Assembly (NCBI GenBank): GCA_009700485.1
Contig: WLLZ01000044.1
Coordinates: forward strand, 1-14,008
DNA length: 14,008 nucleotides
Origin: Actinomycetota bacterium
GTDB taxonomy: Bacteria > Actinomycetota > Actinomycetes > S36-B12
Reading direction: 5' to 3'
Below, in pieces: positions 1 to 7,393 of the stretch (position 1 is the stretch's first letter; each line of letters opens with the position of its first letter). The position numbers and the translations under genes were made by a program. Below the pieces are notes generated by a model that made no database searches, was not told where the DNA came from, and was given only the letters and a program-made list of their open reading frames with translations.

Positions 1-54
1 ATCTACTGGATCAAGTACATCTACTGGATCAAGATCATCTACTGGATCAACCTC
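1..54 (-). repeat. 18-bp tandem repeat encoding (x)(L/V)DPVD hexapeptides in the TatC tail
   Basis: Three directly adjacent 18-bp units (1-18, 19-36, 37-54) share the core ATCTACTGGATCAA and differ only in their last 3 to 4 bases. In the tatC frame they encode EVDPVD, DLDPVD and VLDPVD (residues 283-300). The two preceding six-residue steps (55-72 and 73-90, ELSSID and TIDGLD) look like decayed versions with the same 18-bp phase. The array starts or continues outside the window, so its copy number cannot be read here. Near-identity at the DNA level suggests recent expansion by slippage, while the reading frame is kept. Confidence 0.9.
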
Positions 55-900
55 ATCTATCGAGCTCAATTCATCAAGTCCATCGATGGTGGATGCCTCA
101 TCATCATTCAATTCGCTAAAATCTTCGCTCTTAGGGCGACGTTTGGCGCGTCGTCGATCATTAGCGAGACTGACAAGAATCGCGATGACTACCAAAACTA
201 AAATAGGTCCCGCGAGCAGGAGCAGGTTGATTGGATCCCCGGTTGGGGTGGCCACCGCTGCAAATATGAAGACGATAAAAATAATCCAACGCCACCAAGA
301 AACTAGGCGCGCACCTGTTAGCACTCCAGCGAAGTTGAGGAGCACGATCATGAGCGGTGCGAGGAACCCAACGCCGAAAACGAGAATGGTTCTAATGAAG
401 AAAGACAGATATCGATCTACCGACACGATGTTTTCAACACCTGCCGGCGTGAAGCCAAATAGAATTTGCATTCCGTAGGGCAGCACGGTGTAGGCGAGCA
501 TTACACCGGCCGCAAATAGTGGTGTCGCTACGGCAACAAAACCCAAGGCCCAGTACTTTTCATTTCGGCGTAATCCCGGTGTAACGAAGCGCCAGAGCTG
601 ATAGAGCCAGATGGGTGAACTGAGGATGATCCCGGCCACGGCAGCAACTTGCATCTGTAGAACAAATGGATCAGCAACCCCGGTTAGAGCCAAAATTACC
701 GTCTGCCCGTTTGCCCGCGCTTGTTCGACGACAGATTCAAAAGGAGCGCTTAGCCAGCCAAATAATTGGGGGTAATAGATCCATCCGACGACCATGCCGA
801 GCGCGATGGCGATTCCGGCCTTTAGAAGCCTTGAGCGCAACTCACGTAAATGATCGGTGAGCGGCATCGCTCCCGATTTAACTTGCTTATCGCCTGCCAT
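1..900 (-). CDS. tatC: Twin-arginine translocase subunit TatC (3' end outside window)
   Basis: TatC is the multi-spanning membrane receptor that recognises twin-arginine signal peptides and, with TatA, exports folded proteins. The minus-strand frame is open from an ATG at 900 to the window edge, giving 300 residues without a stop. It has the conserved N-terminal cytoplasmic motif HLRELRSRL (17-25), then about six hydrophobic segments (near 26-42, 76-98, 116-140, 163-190, 203-219 and 222-241), with conserved-type stretches such as SPIWLYQLWRF (95-105) and FAAVATPTGDPIN (213-225). A basic patch RRRAKRRPK (248-256) follows, then an acidic tail from about 258 that ends in hexapeptide repeats still running at the edge. 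It lies 31 bp downstream of tatA. I see no good ribosome binding site at the ATG; a second in-frame ATG at residue 12 (MPLTDHL) is a possible alternative start. Family assignment is secure; the C-terminal end is unknown. Confidence 0.96.
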   Translation of the reverse strand, partial: MAGDKQVKSGAMPLTDHLRELRSRLLKAGIAIALGMVVGWIYYPQLFGWLSAPFESVVEQARANGQTVILALTGVADPFVLQMQVAAVAGIILSSPIWLYQLWRFVTPGLRRNEKYWALGFVAVATPLFAAGVMLAYTVLPYGMQILFGFTPAGVENIVSVDRYLSFFIRTILVFGVGFLAPLMIVLLNFAGVLTGARLVSWWRWIIFIVFIFAAVATPTGDPINLLLLAGPILVLVVIAILVSLANDRRRAKRRPKSEDFSELNDDEASTIDGLDELSSIDEVDPVDDLDPVDVLDPVD

Positions 901-931
901 CTAAAAGTTGTCCCGCTAACTTCCTTAGAAA

Positions 932-1210
932 CTAGCTCGCGGATGGGCCTTTCGTCTCAGCAACCTGCTCAGGCTGGGGCTCCGGCTCCGCCGAAGATGG
1001 CGCTGCAGCGGGTGCGGCCGAAATGGCTGGCGCTTCTTGATCTGCTGCTGAGACGGTCACTTCACCGCCGACCAAGCCCTTGGTTTCGGCCTTGAATATC
1101 CGCATTGACCGACCCAAGCCGCGGGCTGCATCAGGCAGCCTCTTGGCGCCGAATAGAAGAGCGATAATGGCAATAAGGATTAACCACTCTGCGCCACCTA
1201 GATTTGGCAT
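932..1210 (-). CDS. tatA: Twin-arginine translocase pore subunit TatA
   Basis: TatA oligomerises in the membrane to let folded twin-arginine substrates cross after TatC binding. The 92-residue protein shows the full family plan: a short N-terminus, one hydrophobic helix (WLILIAIIALLFG, 9-21), the FGAKRLPDAARGLG hinge and amphipathic-helix start (20-33), the helix continuing to about residue 45, and a disordered tail rich in Ala, Pro and Glu (about 55-92). The ATG lies 2 bp after the pafC stop and has a strong GGAGG at 7-nt spacing. No separate TatB is seen here. tatA followed by tatC downstream of pafBC is a common actinobacterial order, also found in Mycobacterium tuberculosis. Confidence 0.96.
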   Translation of the reverse strand: MPNLGGAEWLILIAIIALLFGAKRLPDAARGLGRSMRIFKAETKGLVGGEVTVSAADQEAPAISAAPAAAPSSAEPEPQPEQVAETKGPSAS

Positions 1211-1212
1211 GC

Positions 1213-2187
1213 TTAAACCTCCTGGTCTTGCCCGTCGGCGGAACCGACAAGCGTGCCTAGATCATATGCTGCCAGGGCAGCGGCCGACTCAATTTTGACA
1301 CGATTTCGCAGATCCGGCGGCTCAATCAGCTCAGCGTAGCCCCGCAGCGACATAATCAGCCGGACCAGCCAGGCTCCATCATGGGCAGCGATACTTGCTG
1401 TGGCGCTGCCATCCGGGTGTTCTTTTACCACCCGCATGGCGTGCACATCCAGGGCCCACCTCACCTGCGGTTGCAGGGTGACAACCGCGGAGAAAGTATG
1501 AATTGGAGCCGAAACTTCGCCGCTGGGGGCAGCTGTTGACTCGATAATTGCACCGGCACTCGCCTCGACTATGCGATCTATGCGGAAGGTCCGAACCGCG
1601 CCGGCTGATCGGCAAAATCCCTCGAGATAGGTGCGGCCATCGGTCGACTCCATCCGTAGGGGTTCAACATCTCGGTCAGTGACTATGTCCCCTGCTGCGC
1701 CCCCATAGCGAAGGTGAAGTAGTCGATTGTCCTCCAACGCTTTAGCGATACTTGATAAAATTGCATCAACTTCGTTGTCGTCCAGAACCACCGGCGCGTC
1801 AACTTCACCGACCGCGAGCTGTAGACGATGAGTTGCCGACACGAGCGCAGCGCGATCATGGGATCCAGGTACCTGCGCAAGTAGTCGAAGTGCAACTAGC
1901 AATGACATTGCTTCGGCTGGTGAGATACGAAGGGGTTTGCGCAAAGTCTGGGGATCGAGAACGTGGATGCGTCCGTCGTCCCAAAAGTCAATATCGACCA
2001 ATTGATCGGGGCCGTAACCGGGGAGGCCGCAAACAATAAGAAGCCAAAGATCCTTCTCCAGTTGCTCGGGTGAGACATCGAAGTGTCTTGCGGCCTCGTT
2101 AACTGTGACTCCGTCGTTGACACTAAGCCAGGGCACTAGTGCCAAGAGGCGTGAGAGTCGGTCAATTGCATTTGTTGTCGCGCTCAT
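1213..2187 (-). CDS. pafC: WYL-domain transcriptional regulator PafC
   Basis: PafC partners with PafB; in mycobacteria the pair activates LexA/RecA-independent DNA-damage genes. The 324-residue protein has an N-terminal winged-helix region (about 8-80, with VTVNEAARHFDVSPEQLEKDLWLL at 27-50 read as the recognition-helix area), a linker, then a WYL-type Sm-fold domain around 155-210 (RYGGAAG, the TYLEGF strand at 186-191, RTFRIDRI at 199-206) and a C-terminal extension. The name-giving WYL triad reads T-Y-L here, whereas the neighbouring PafB keeps W-Y-L. Its ATG overlaps the pafB stop by 4 bp (ATGA), so translation is probably coupled and the two chains made together. Assignment rests on sequence plus context. 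Confidence 0.92.
   Translation of the reverse strand: MSATTNAIDRLSRLLALVPWLSVNDGVTVNEAARHFDVSPEQLEKDLWLLIVCGLPGYGPDQLVDIDFWDDGRIHVLDPQTLRKPLRISPAEAMSLLVALRLLAQVPGSHDRAALVSATHRLQLAVGEVDAPVVLDDNEVDAILSSIAKALEDNRLLHLRYGGAAGDIVTDRDVEPLRMESTDGRTYLEGFCRSAGAVRTFRIDRIVEASAGAIIESTAAPSGEVSAPIHTFSAVVTLQPQVRWALDVHAMRVVKEHPDGSATASIAAHDGAWLVRLIMSLRGYAELIEPPDLRNRVKIESAAALAAYDLGTLVGSADGQDQEV
1218..1222 (-). promoter_or_regulatory. Strong ribosome binding site for tatA
   Basis: Minus-strand GGAGG sits 7 nt before the tatA ATG and inside the last codons of pafC. Most junctions of this operon have weak or no Shine-Dalgarno sequence, so this one suggests that TatA translation is boosted independently of pafC, in keeping with the excess of TatA over TatC needed by the translocase. 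Confidence 0.75.
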
Positions 2188-3170
2188 GAGCTTTCGCCAC
2201 CGTGAAGTTGGTTTATCCGCCGCAGCGAGGCGAGCACCTCATCACGCACAGCTCCTGGCTCCTGCACCTGCGCACCCGCCCCAGCTGCACATGCCAGGGA
2301 CTGCAATTGCTCACTGGTACGGGCACCGACCAACAGCTCACCCGCCGCGTATGGGTCGAGTTTCTTGCTCGATTTGCTAAAGCGCCTCAGCTCAGCCCCT
2401 TGCCCAGCGCGGACAAAGATCCTGGCTTGGAACGGACTATCAGGCTCATGGGCGCTGATCAACGCTCGGACCTGACAATCAGCTGGCATCGGATGTTCTT
2501 GTGATTCGGCGAAAACCTGAACTGTTCCGACGATTCGGGATAGCCGAAAGACCCTGTTGGCAGCGCGGTCGTTATCGTGCCCAACCAGATACCAGTGCCC
2601 TTCCTGGGCAACCACCGCCCAGGGGTCGACCCGGCGCCTGTTCGCAAGCTGTGCATTCCCGGATCGGTAATCAAAGGTGACAACTCTTTGCTCGCGCACC
2701 GCGGTGAACAACGGCAAGATGGCAGCATCGGTTTCGGACCATCGCACGTTGACAAGCGGTGAACTATCCGCAGGCGTGGCACCTGCATCCTGTGCTGCTT
2801 CGAGCTTACGAAGTGCTGTGGTCGCGGCTGGGCCAATGATGGCCTCATCCCAAACACTTGCGGCCAAGCTGAGTACCGCGAGCTCCTCGGTGGTAAATGA
2901 CAAGCCCGTCAATTCGTAATCCACAAGTGAAATTCGGTAACCTTCAACTTCACCATTGACATCGGTCACAGTGTCAATGGGGATGCCCATCCCCCGCAGT
3001 TCCTCTTTATCCCGCTCGAACATCCGCTCGAAGGCAGCATCGCTCGGGGCGTCTACGTAGCCGGGCACACTTACTCTGATATCGGAACGGCGAACCGCGT
3101 GACGACTCGCCATCAGGCAAAAGACAAGATTCAGTAGGCGTTCAGTACGGTCAATTCGCGTTGACGCCAT
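2184..3170 (-). CDS. pafB: WYL-domain transcriptional regulator PafB
   Basis: PafB is the first half of the PafBC damage-response activator. The 328-residue chain begins with RIDRTERLLNLVFCLM (5-20), typical of this family, then a winged-helix segment to about residue 85 with the FERDKEELRGMGIPI stretch (51-65) common to WYL regulators. The WYL domain follows at about 160-215: VTFDYR (164-169), RRRVDPW (178-184), GHWYLVGHD (191-199, carrying W193-Y194-L195), then RVFRLSRI (206-213), a strand lined with basic residues thought to bind a ligand. The start lies 7 bp after the stop of the upstream FKBP gene. pafB follows prolyl isomerase genes and precedes pafC, tatA and tatC. Despite its name (proteasome accessory factor) it is not needed for protein degradation in mycobacteria. 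Confidence 0.94.
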   Translation of the reverse strand: MASTRIDRTERLLNLVFCLMASRHAVRRSDIRVSVPGYVDAPSDAAFERMFERDKEELRGMGIPIDTVTDVNGEVEGYRISLVDYELTGLSFTTEELAVLSLAASVWDEAIIGPAATTALRKLEAAQDAGATPADSSPLVNVRWSETDAAILPLFTAVREQRVVTFDYRSGNAQLANRRRVDPWAVVAQEGHWYLVGHDNDRAANRVFRLSRIVGTVQVFAESQEHPMPADCQVRALISAHEPDSPFQARIFVRAGQGAELRRFSKSSKKLDPYAAGELLVGARTSEQLQSLACAAGAGAQVQEPGAVRDEVLASLRRINQLHGGESS

Positions 3171-3177
3171 CGAATAA

Positions 3178-3540
3178 CTACCCGACGTTAATCAGATCGA
3201 TGATAAAGACCAAAGTCTGACCGGCGAGTCGATGCCCTGAACCTGCAGCACCGTAAGCCAGTGCCGGTGGTATTACTAATTGACGGCGGCCCCCAACTTT
3301 CATCCCAGGAATGCCTTCCTGCCAACCGGCAATAAGACCGTTCAGTGGGAAGGTAATTGATTCACCGCGATCCCATGAGGCATCAAATTGCTCGCCCGAT
3401 TCAAACTCAACGCCGACATAGTGGACTTCGACGCGTCCACCCGGCACCGCTTCGGCGCCATCGCCAACAATTAAGTCAGTGATTACCAGTTCGGTGGGTG
3501 CGGGCCCTTCAATGAAATCGATCTCAGGCTTAGTGCTCAC
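3178..3540 (-). CDS. Cytoplasmic FKBP-type peptidyl-prolyl cis-trans isomerase
   Basis: A single-domain FKBP of 120 residues that would speed cis-trans isomerisation at prolyl bonds in the cytoplasm; no signal peptide is present. Family landmarks in order (numbering from the GTG start): VEVHYVG, EQFDASW (Phe-Asp of the active pocket), ITFPL, LIAGWQEGIPGMKVGGRR (containing the pocket Ile and Trp), LVIPPALAYG (pocket Tyr) and TLVFIIDLI. The flap loop is a little short and ends GSGHRLAGQ. An in-frame TTG at 3546 would add two residues, but GTG at 3540 is preferred because a GGAG lies 6 nt upstream of it. The gene sits between the lipoprotein FKBP gene (stop at 3564) and pafB (7 bp on). Client proteins cannot be told from the sequence. 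Confidence 0.93.
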   Translation of the reverse strand: MSTKPEIDFIEGPAPTELVITDLIVGDGAEAVPGGRVEVHYVGVEFESGEQFDASWDRGESITFPLNGLIAGWQEGIPGMKVGGRRQLVIPPALAYGAAGSGHRLAGQTLVFIIDLINVG

Positions 3541-3546
3541 GCTCAA

Positions 3547-3550
3547 CTCC
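3547..3550 (-). promoter_or_regulatory. Ribosome binding site that fixes the GTG start of the cytosolic FKBP
   Basis: Minus-strand GGAG at 3550-3547 lies 6 nt before the GTG at 3540-3538. It directly abuts the alternative in-frame TTG at 3546, which is too close for that codon to initiate. This decides the start in favour of GTG and a protein beginning MSTKPEID. Confidence 0.65.
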
Positions 3551-3563
3551 GTTTCAGGGTCGG

Positions 3564-4181
3564 TTAAGAAACTGCGGTAACTTGCACAATAAAGATTAAA
3601 GTTTCATCGGGCTCAATCCCAGAACCCTGCGGAGGGGTGGCTCCATAACCGAGAGAACCGGGGATCAGCAATAGGCGCTCACCGCCCACTTTCATCCCGG
3701 GGAGGCCATCTATCCAGCCTTGAATCAAGCCACCTGGATCAAGCGGAAACGACGCGGGTGCACCTCGAGCCCAGGAAGAGTCGAACATGGCTCGACTGCT
3801 CAGGCCGATACCGCAGTAGTTAACCTCGACTGTTGCACCTAATGCAACAGGCGCACCATCACCGGCAACTAGATCAAGAGAGCCGAGTTCAATGGCCGAG
3901 GTTGCAGTCGCTGCTACGGTGACGGTTGGTACCCCGGCTGGGTCCAACTGCACCACTACCCCACCAAGTTCTTGACCCTCCATTGGTGCTGACTGCGCTG
4001 GCACCGGGGGCTGCGCCAAAGCGCAATCGGTGGTGGCAAAGGGCGCTGACGCCGCATCGGTGGCCGGTACACTGCCTTTTATTGGCTCACTAGTTGAACC
4101 ACTCGAACAACCGGACAAAAGCAAACTGATACCTAGGGCACCCACTGCGGCAAGTGATAAAGACGTTTTGTGTATGCGCAT
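3564..4181 (-). CDS. Lipoprotein FKBP-type peptidyl-prolyl cis-trans isomerase
   Basis: A 205-residue exported prolyl isomerase, probably anchored to the outer face of the cytoplasmic membrane. The N-terminus has a positively charged start (MRIHK), a hydrophobic core and a lipobox LSGC with the modifiable cysteine at 25, followed by a Ser/Gly/Pro-rich linker. Residues about 72-105 look beta-rich but are not recognised. The FKBP domain spans about 106-205: VEVNYCG (118-124), AMFDSSW (131-137), ASFPL, GLIQGWIDGLPGMKVGG (151-167), LLIPGSLGYG (171-180), EPDETLIFIVQV (190-201). Pocket residues Tyr, Phe-Asp, Phe, Ile, Trp and Tyr are present, so it is probably active. Two further cysteines, C53 and C123, could form a disulfide outside the cell (inference). 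It starts 20 bp after the pafA stop. Folding of exported proteins is a plausible job; targets are unknown. Confidence 0.92.
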   Translation of the reverse strand: MRIHKTSLSLAAVGALGISLLLSGCSSGSTSEPIKGSVPATDAASAPFATTDCALAQPPVPAQSAPMEGQELGGVVVQLDPAGVPTVTVAATATSAIELGSLDLVAGDGAPVALGATVEVNYCGIGLSSRAMFDSSWARGAPASFPLDPGGLIQGWIDGLPGMKVGGERLLLIPGSLGYGATPPQGSGIEPDETLIFIVQVTAVS

Positions 4182-4201
4182 TGAATGATCTTAACCTGTT
4201 G

Positions 4202-5566
4202 TCACATACTGGCCATCAGGCGCTCAACGCGCTCATCCACAGCCAAGAATGGGTCCTTGCACAGAACCGTTCGCTGGGCTTGGTCATTCAACTTAAGGTG
4301 CACCCAATCCACCGTGAAATCGCGGTGCTTTTCTTGGGCGCGCCGCACAAAATCACCGCGCAACTTGGCGCGGGTGGTCTGGGGAGGGATCGACTTGGCC
4401 GCAAAAACGTCAATATCCCTAGAAACTCGATCCACTAGACCCCTCTGCTCCATAATCGAAAAGAGCCCGCGGTTACGTGAAATATCGTGATACGCGAGAT
4501 CCAACTGGGCAATTCGTGGGGAGGCCAAAGTCAGATCATGCTTGGCCATGTAGCGCTCCAATAGGCGCAATTTGATAGCCCAGTCAATTTCTCGATCAAT
4601 AAGTGACAGATCATCGCCCTCGAGGGCTTTGAGCGCCCGCCCCCAAAGTTCAAGTACCCGGGAGATCGTGACATCGGTGGCCAGTCCACGACGATCTGCG
4701 AAATCAGCGGCTTTTTCGTAGTACTCCCACTGGATGTCCAGGGCCGACAACTCTCGGCCGGTACTCAACTTTACGGTCTTACGCCCGGTCAGATCGTGGC
4801 TCATTTCGCGGATTGCCCGGATCGGGTTCTCCAAAGACATATCGCGCATCACCACACCGGCTTCTATCATTCGAAGCACGAGATCCGCGGTGCCGACTTT
4901 GAGCAAAGTGGTGACTTCGCTCATATTTGAATCACCGACAATTACGTGCAACCGGCGGTACAACTCGGCATCAGCATGTGGCTCGTCGCGGGTATTGATA
5001 ATCGGGCGGGAACGGGTAGTGGCACTGGACACCCCTTCCCAGATATGGTCCGCGCGCTGACTCACGCAATATTGGGCGCCACGTGGGGTCTGCAGCACCT
5101 TTCCCGCGCCGGTGATGATCTGCCGCGACACCAGAAATGGAATTAACTGGTCGGCCATTTTACCAAACTCTCCGTGCCGTTCGATCAAATAGTTTTCGTG
5201 GCATCCATAGGAGTTGCCTGCTGAGTCGGTGTTGTTCTTAAACAGGTAAATATCGCCGCTGATGCCCTCATCATGCAATCGCTGCTGTGCATCGGCTACG
5301 AGACCTTCAAGGATGCGCTCCCCCGCGCGATCATGCACAACAAGTTGCTCGATGCTGTCGCATTCGGCGGTTGCATACTCTGGATGCGAGCCAACATCTA
5401 GATAAAGGCGAGATCCGTTGGCTAAGAAGACATTACTGCTACGACCCCAGGCCACCACGCGCCTGAACAGATACCGGGCCACTTCATCGGGGCTAAGGCG
5501 TCGTTGCCCCTTGAAGGTGCACGTGACTCCATATTCGGTCTCGATGCCGAATATCCGCCGGTCCAT
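4202..5566 (-). CDS. pafA: Pup--protein ligase PafA
   Basis: PafA uses ATP to phosphorylate the C-terminal glutamate of Pup(GGE) and joins it to the side-chain amine of substrate lysines. The 454-residue protein has the carboxylate-amine-ligase (glutamine-synthetase-like) fold. Near the start are RRIFGIETEYG with nucleotide/Mg-binding E9 and E11, then RLSPDEVARYLFRRVV (23-38), NVFLANGSRLYLDVGSHPEY with the conserved Asp57, and the later NTRDEPHAD and RRLHVIVGDSN segments shared with Dop. It lacks the loop insertion present in Dop after the first strand, which tells the paralogues apart. I chose the ATG at 5566: the frame extends six codons upstream to a TTG at 5584, but known PafA proteins begin at M-x-RRI and the TTG has no ribosome binding site. 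The ATG also lacks a clear one and lies 20 bp after the prcA stop, so coupling is likely. Confidence 0.97.
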   Translation of the reverse strand: MDRRIFGIETEYGVTCTFKGQRRLSPDEVARYLFRRVVAWGRSSNVFLANGSRLYLDVGSHPEYATAECDSIEQLVVHDRAGERILEGLVADAQQRLHDEGISGDIYLFKNNTDSAGNSYGCHENYLIERHGEFGKMADQLIPFLVSRQIITGAGKVLQTPRGAQYCVSQRADHIWEGVSSATTRSRPIINTRDEPHADAELYRRLHVIVGDSNMSEVTTLLKVGTADLVLRMIEAGVVMRDMSLENPIRAIREMSHDLTGRKTVKLSTGRELSALDIQWEYYEKAADFADRRGLATDVTISRVLELWGRALKALEGDDLSLIDREIDWAIKLRLLERYMAKHDLTLASPRIAQLDLAYHDISRNRGLFSIMEQRGLVDRVSRDIDVFAAKSIPPQTTRAKLRGDFVRRAQEKHRDFTVDWVHLKLNDQAQRTVLCKDPFLAVDERVERLMASM

Positions 5567-5586
5567 GAAAACACCATAGGCCAAAA

Positions 5587-6276
5587 TCAGCTGATGAGCT
5601 CACTCATTTTGCTGGCGCTGATGCGGCTAAAAGTCCGACGAGGACGGTTACGGTCAAGTACCGCCACTTCTAACTGCGCCGCCGTGAGGACGCGGACCTC
5701 CTCGGACCCGAATTTCCCCAAGAGGTCAACCGCCATCTTAACTGCTTGGACCAAAGTAAGACCGGTACGCCAGGCGTCGGCTAAGGCTGCACTGATGGCC
5801 TCAGCCGAGCCACCCATCGCCACATAGCCATGCTCATCAGCCACCGACCCGTCGAAACTCAACCGATACAACTGATCTAGGTCTTCGGTTGCACCGACCT
5901 CCGCGACGACGATCTCCACTTCATAAGGTTTTGGAGTCTCGCTGAATATTGTCCCGAGGGTCTGGGCGTAGGCATTTGCCAGACTCCTGCCGGTGACGTC
6001 ACTTCGGTCATAGGCATAGCCACGCATATCAGCAAGTCGAACCCCAGCCACCCGCAAGTTTTCGAATTCATTGTATTTACCGACGGCAGCAAATCCGATA
6101 CGGTCGTAAATCTCACTGATCTTATGTAAAGCCATCGAGGGGTTCTCTGCGACGAACAAGATCCCTTCGTCGTACTCAAGAACGATAACACTTCGACCGC
6201 GGGCAATACCTTTTCGCGCAAAGTCGGCCTTATCCTTAATTATTTGCTCGGGTGACACATAAAACGGAACGCTCAT
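5587..6276 (-). CDS. prcA: Proteasome alpha subunit PrcA
   Basis: PrcA forms the outer seven-membered rings of the bacterial 20S proteasome: the gated entry and the docking surface for the Mpa C-termini. The 229-residue protein carries the alpha-type N-terminal helix region (FYVSPEQIIKDKADFARKG at 5-23), followed by the RGRSVIVLEYDEGILFVAEN strands, the KISEIYDRIGFAAVGKYNEFENL core (52-74) and YAYDRSDVTGRSLANAYAQ. It has no catalytic Thr after a Gly and no propeptide, as expected for an alpha subunit. The acidic tail of many mycobacterial PrcA proteins is absent; the C-terminus is basic and Ser-rich (RNRPRRTFSRISASKMSEL). Its ATG overlaps the prcB stop by 4 bp, with an AAGGTG-type ribosome binding site about 7 nt upstream inside prcB. 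Coupled synthesis would favour equal alpha and beta amounts. Confidence 0.97.
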   Translation of the reverse strand: MSVPFYVSPEQIIKDKADFARKGIARGRSVIVLEYDEGILFVAENPSMALHKISEIYDRIGFAAVGKYNEFENLRVAGVRLADMRGYAYDRSDVTGRSLANAYAQTLGTIFSETPKPYEVEIVVAEVGATEDLDQLYRLSFDGSVADEHGYVAMGGSAEAISAALADAWRTGLTLVQAVKMAVDLLGKFGSEEVRVLTAAQLEVAVLDRNRPRRTFSRISASKMSELIS

Positions 6277-7121
6277 GGCGCAGCACCTTCTATGACTTTC
6301 GCCATTGGCCCATCGGGACGATTCATTCGCTGCGCCACCAGTCTTGTTGACTTGGCCGCGATATCGGACTCCTCAACAATCTGCACGCCATCGGCACTGA
6401 CAACCGCAACCACCGGGAAGATGCGGCGTGCAAGATCTGGCCCGCCCGTTGCGCTGTCGTCATCGGCTGCGTCATAAAGTGCCTCGAGCGCAATCGCTAT
6501 CGCTTCGTCAACGCTGATACTGGATTGGTACAACTTCTTTAAGGATCCGCGGGCAAAAAAAGCGCCGGACCCAACAGCGTAGAAATCATGTTCTTCATAT
6601 CGACCACCGGTGACGTCATAGGAAAATATGCGGCCGCGACCACGGCTGAGGTCATACCCCGCAAGTAGTGGCACCACAGCCAAACCTTGCATCGCAAGCC
6701 CTAAATTACCGCGCAGCAGGGTAGCGAGCCGGTTAGCTTTGCCGTCAAGGGAGAGGGAAAGGCCTTCGATTTTTTCATAGTGCTCAAGTTCAACTTGAAA
6801 CAATCTAACGAGCTCAACCGCGATACCGGCGGTGCCGGCGATCCCGATCATCGAGTGCTCATCGGCGACGAACACTTTCTCGATATCGCGTTGCGCGATC
6901 ACATTACCCATGGTCGCCCGGCGGTCACCAGCCATCACCGCACCGAAATCACCGCGTAGCGAAACGATGGTCGTGCCATGTGGCGCCAAAGCGTTGGCAT
7001 CGGCAGAGTTCATTGTCATGCGACCTGGGAGCACGTCAGGGGAAAGAGCTGCGAGGAAGTCGGCAAATGATGATGACCCGGTTGCCAGATATGCCTGCGG
7101 GAGGCCCAGATGCGCGGTCAT
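6273..7121 (-). CDS. prcB: Proteasome beta subunit PrcB, catalytic
   Basis: PrcB forms the two inner rings of the 20S core and carries the N-terminal-threonine protease site. The 282-residue precursor has a 49-residue propeptide rich in Ser and Ala that ends HG, followed by TTIVS. Autocleavage at Gly49-Thr50 would expose the nucleophile. In mature numbering the catalytic partners fall exactly where expected: Thr1 (T50), Asp17 (D66 in AGDRR) and Lys33 (K82 in DIEKVF). Further family landmarks are GTAGIAVELVRLFQVELEHYEK and the Gly-Ser-Gly motif AVGSGAFFA. It overlaps the pup stop by 4 bp (ATGA, 7118-7121) and the prcA start by 4 bp. Only one beta and one alpha gene are present, so a homo-ring architecture is expected. 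Confidence 0.98.
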   Translation of the reverse strand: MTAHLGLPQAYLATGSSSFADFLAALSPDVLPGRMTMNSADANALAPHGTTIVSLRGDFGAVMAGDRRATMGNVIAQRDIEKVFVADEHSMIGIAGTAGIAVELVRLFQVELEHYEKIEGLSLSLDGKANRLATLLRGNLGLAMQGLAVVPLLAGYDLSRGRGRIFSYDVTGGRYEEHDFYAVGSGAFFARGSLKKLYQSSISVDEAIAIALEALYDAADDDSATGGPDLARRIFPVVAVVSADGVQIVEESDIAAKSTRLVAQRMNRPDGPMAKVIEGAAP

Positions 7122-7321
7122 TGCCCGCCTTTTTGGACAAATGACTTCACGAAGTCTTCAGCATTCTCCTCGAGGACCTCATCAATCTCGTCCAAGATCG
7201 AATCCACATCAGCATCCAGATTAGCTCTGCTGGTGGGCTCGGCTGATTTAGTATCGATCTCTTCAGACGTGGTATCACGTCCAGTGCGGCGCTCGGCCTT
7301 CTCCTGCTTGGGCATGGTCAT
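7118..7321 (-). CDS. pup: Prokaryotic ubiquitin-like protein Pup
   Basis: Pup is the small, largely disordered protein tag that marks substrates for Mpa and the proteasome. The 67-residue ORF has a charged, low-complexity N-terminal half that threads into the Mpa pore, and a conserved C-terminal half: the DSILDEIDEVLEENAEDF helix (40-57), which binds the Mpa coiled coil and the PafA/Dop groove, then VQKGGQ. The C-terminal Gln means Dop must deamidate it to Glu before ligation. Most Pup proteins are about 60-70 residues, so the length fits. Two in-frame ATGs are possible (7321 and 7315, giving 67 or 65 residues); neither has a good ribosome binding site. The stop overlaps the prcB start by 4 bp. 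Confidence 0.97.
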   Translation of the reverse strand: MTMPKQEKAERRTGRDTTSEEIDTKSAEPTSRANLDADVDSILDEIDEVLEENAEDFVKSFVQKGGQ

Positions 7322-7393
7322 AGGTTATCCGTATCGAGTGCCCCTACCTGACAGGCGCTCCTGAGACATCCTTGAGCCCTGTGAACCAGACCC

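Noticed and set aside
86..478. Plus-strand 130-codon ORF rich in Arg, Ser and Thr
   Set aside because: It is antisense to the tatC frame, whose membrane segments and conserved motifs are clear; it has no recognisable domain.
4734..5060. Plus-strand ORF antisense to pafA, and similar long antisense ORFs over prcB, dop and mpa
   Set aside because: All mirror strongly conserved genes on the minus strand and lack domains or ribosome binding sites.
5567..5584. Six-codon N-terminal extension of PafA from a TTG start
   Set aside because: Known PafA proteins begin at M-x-RRI, matching the ATG at 5566, and no ribosome binding site favours the TTG.
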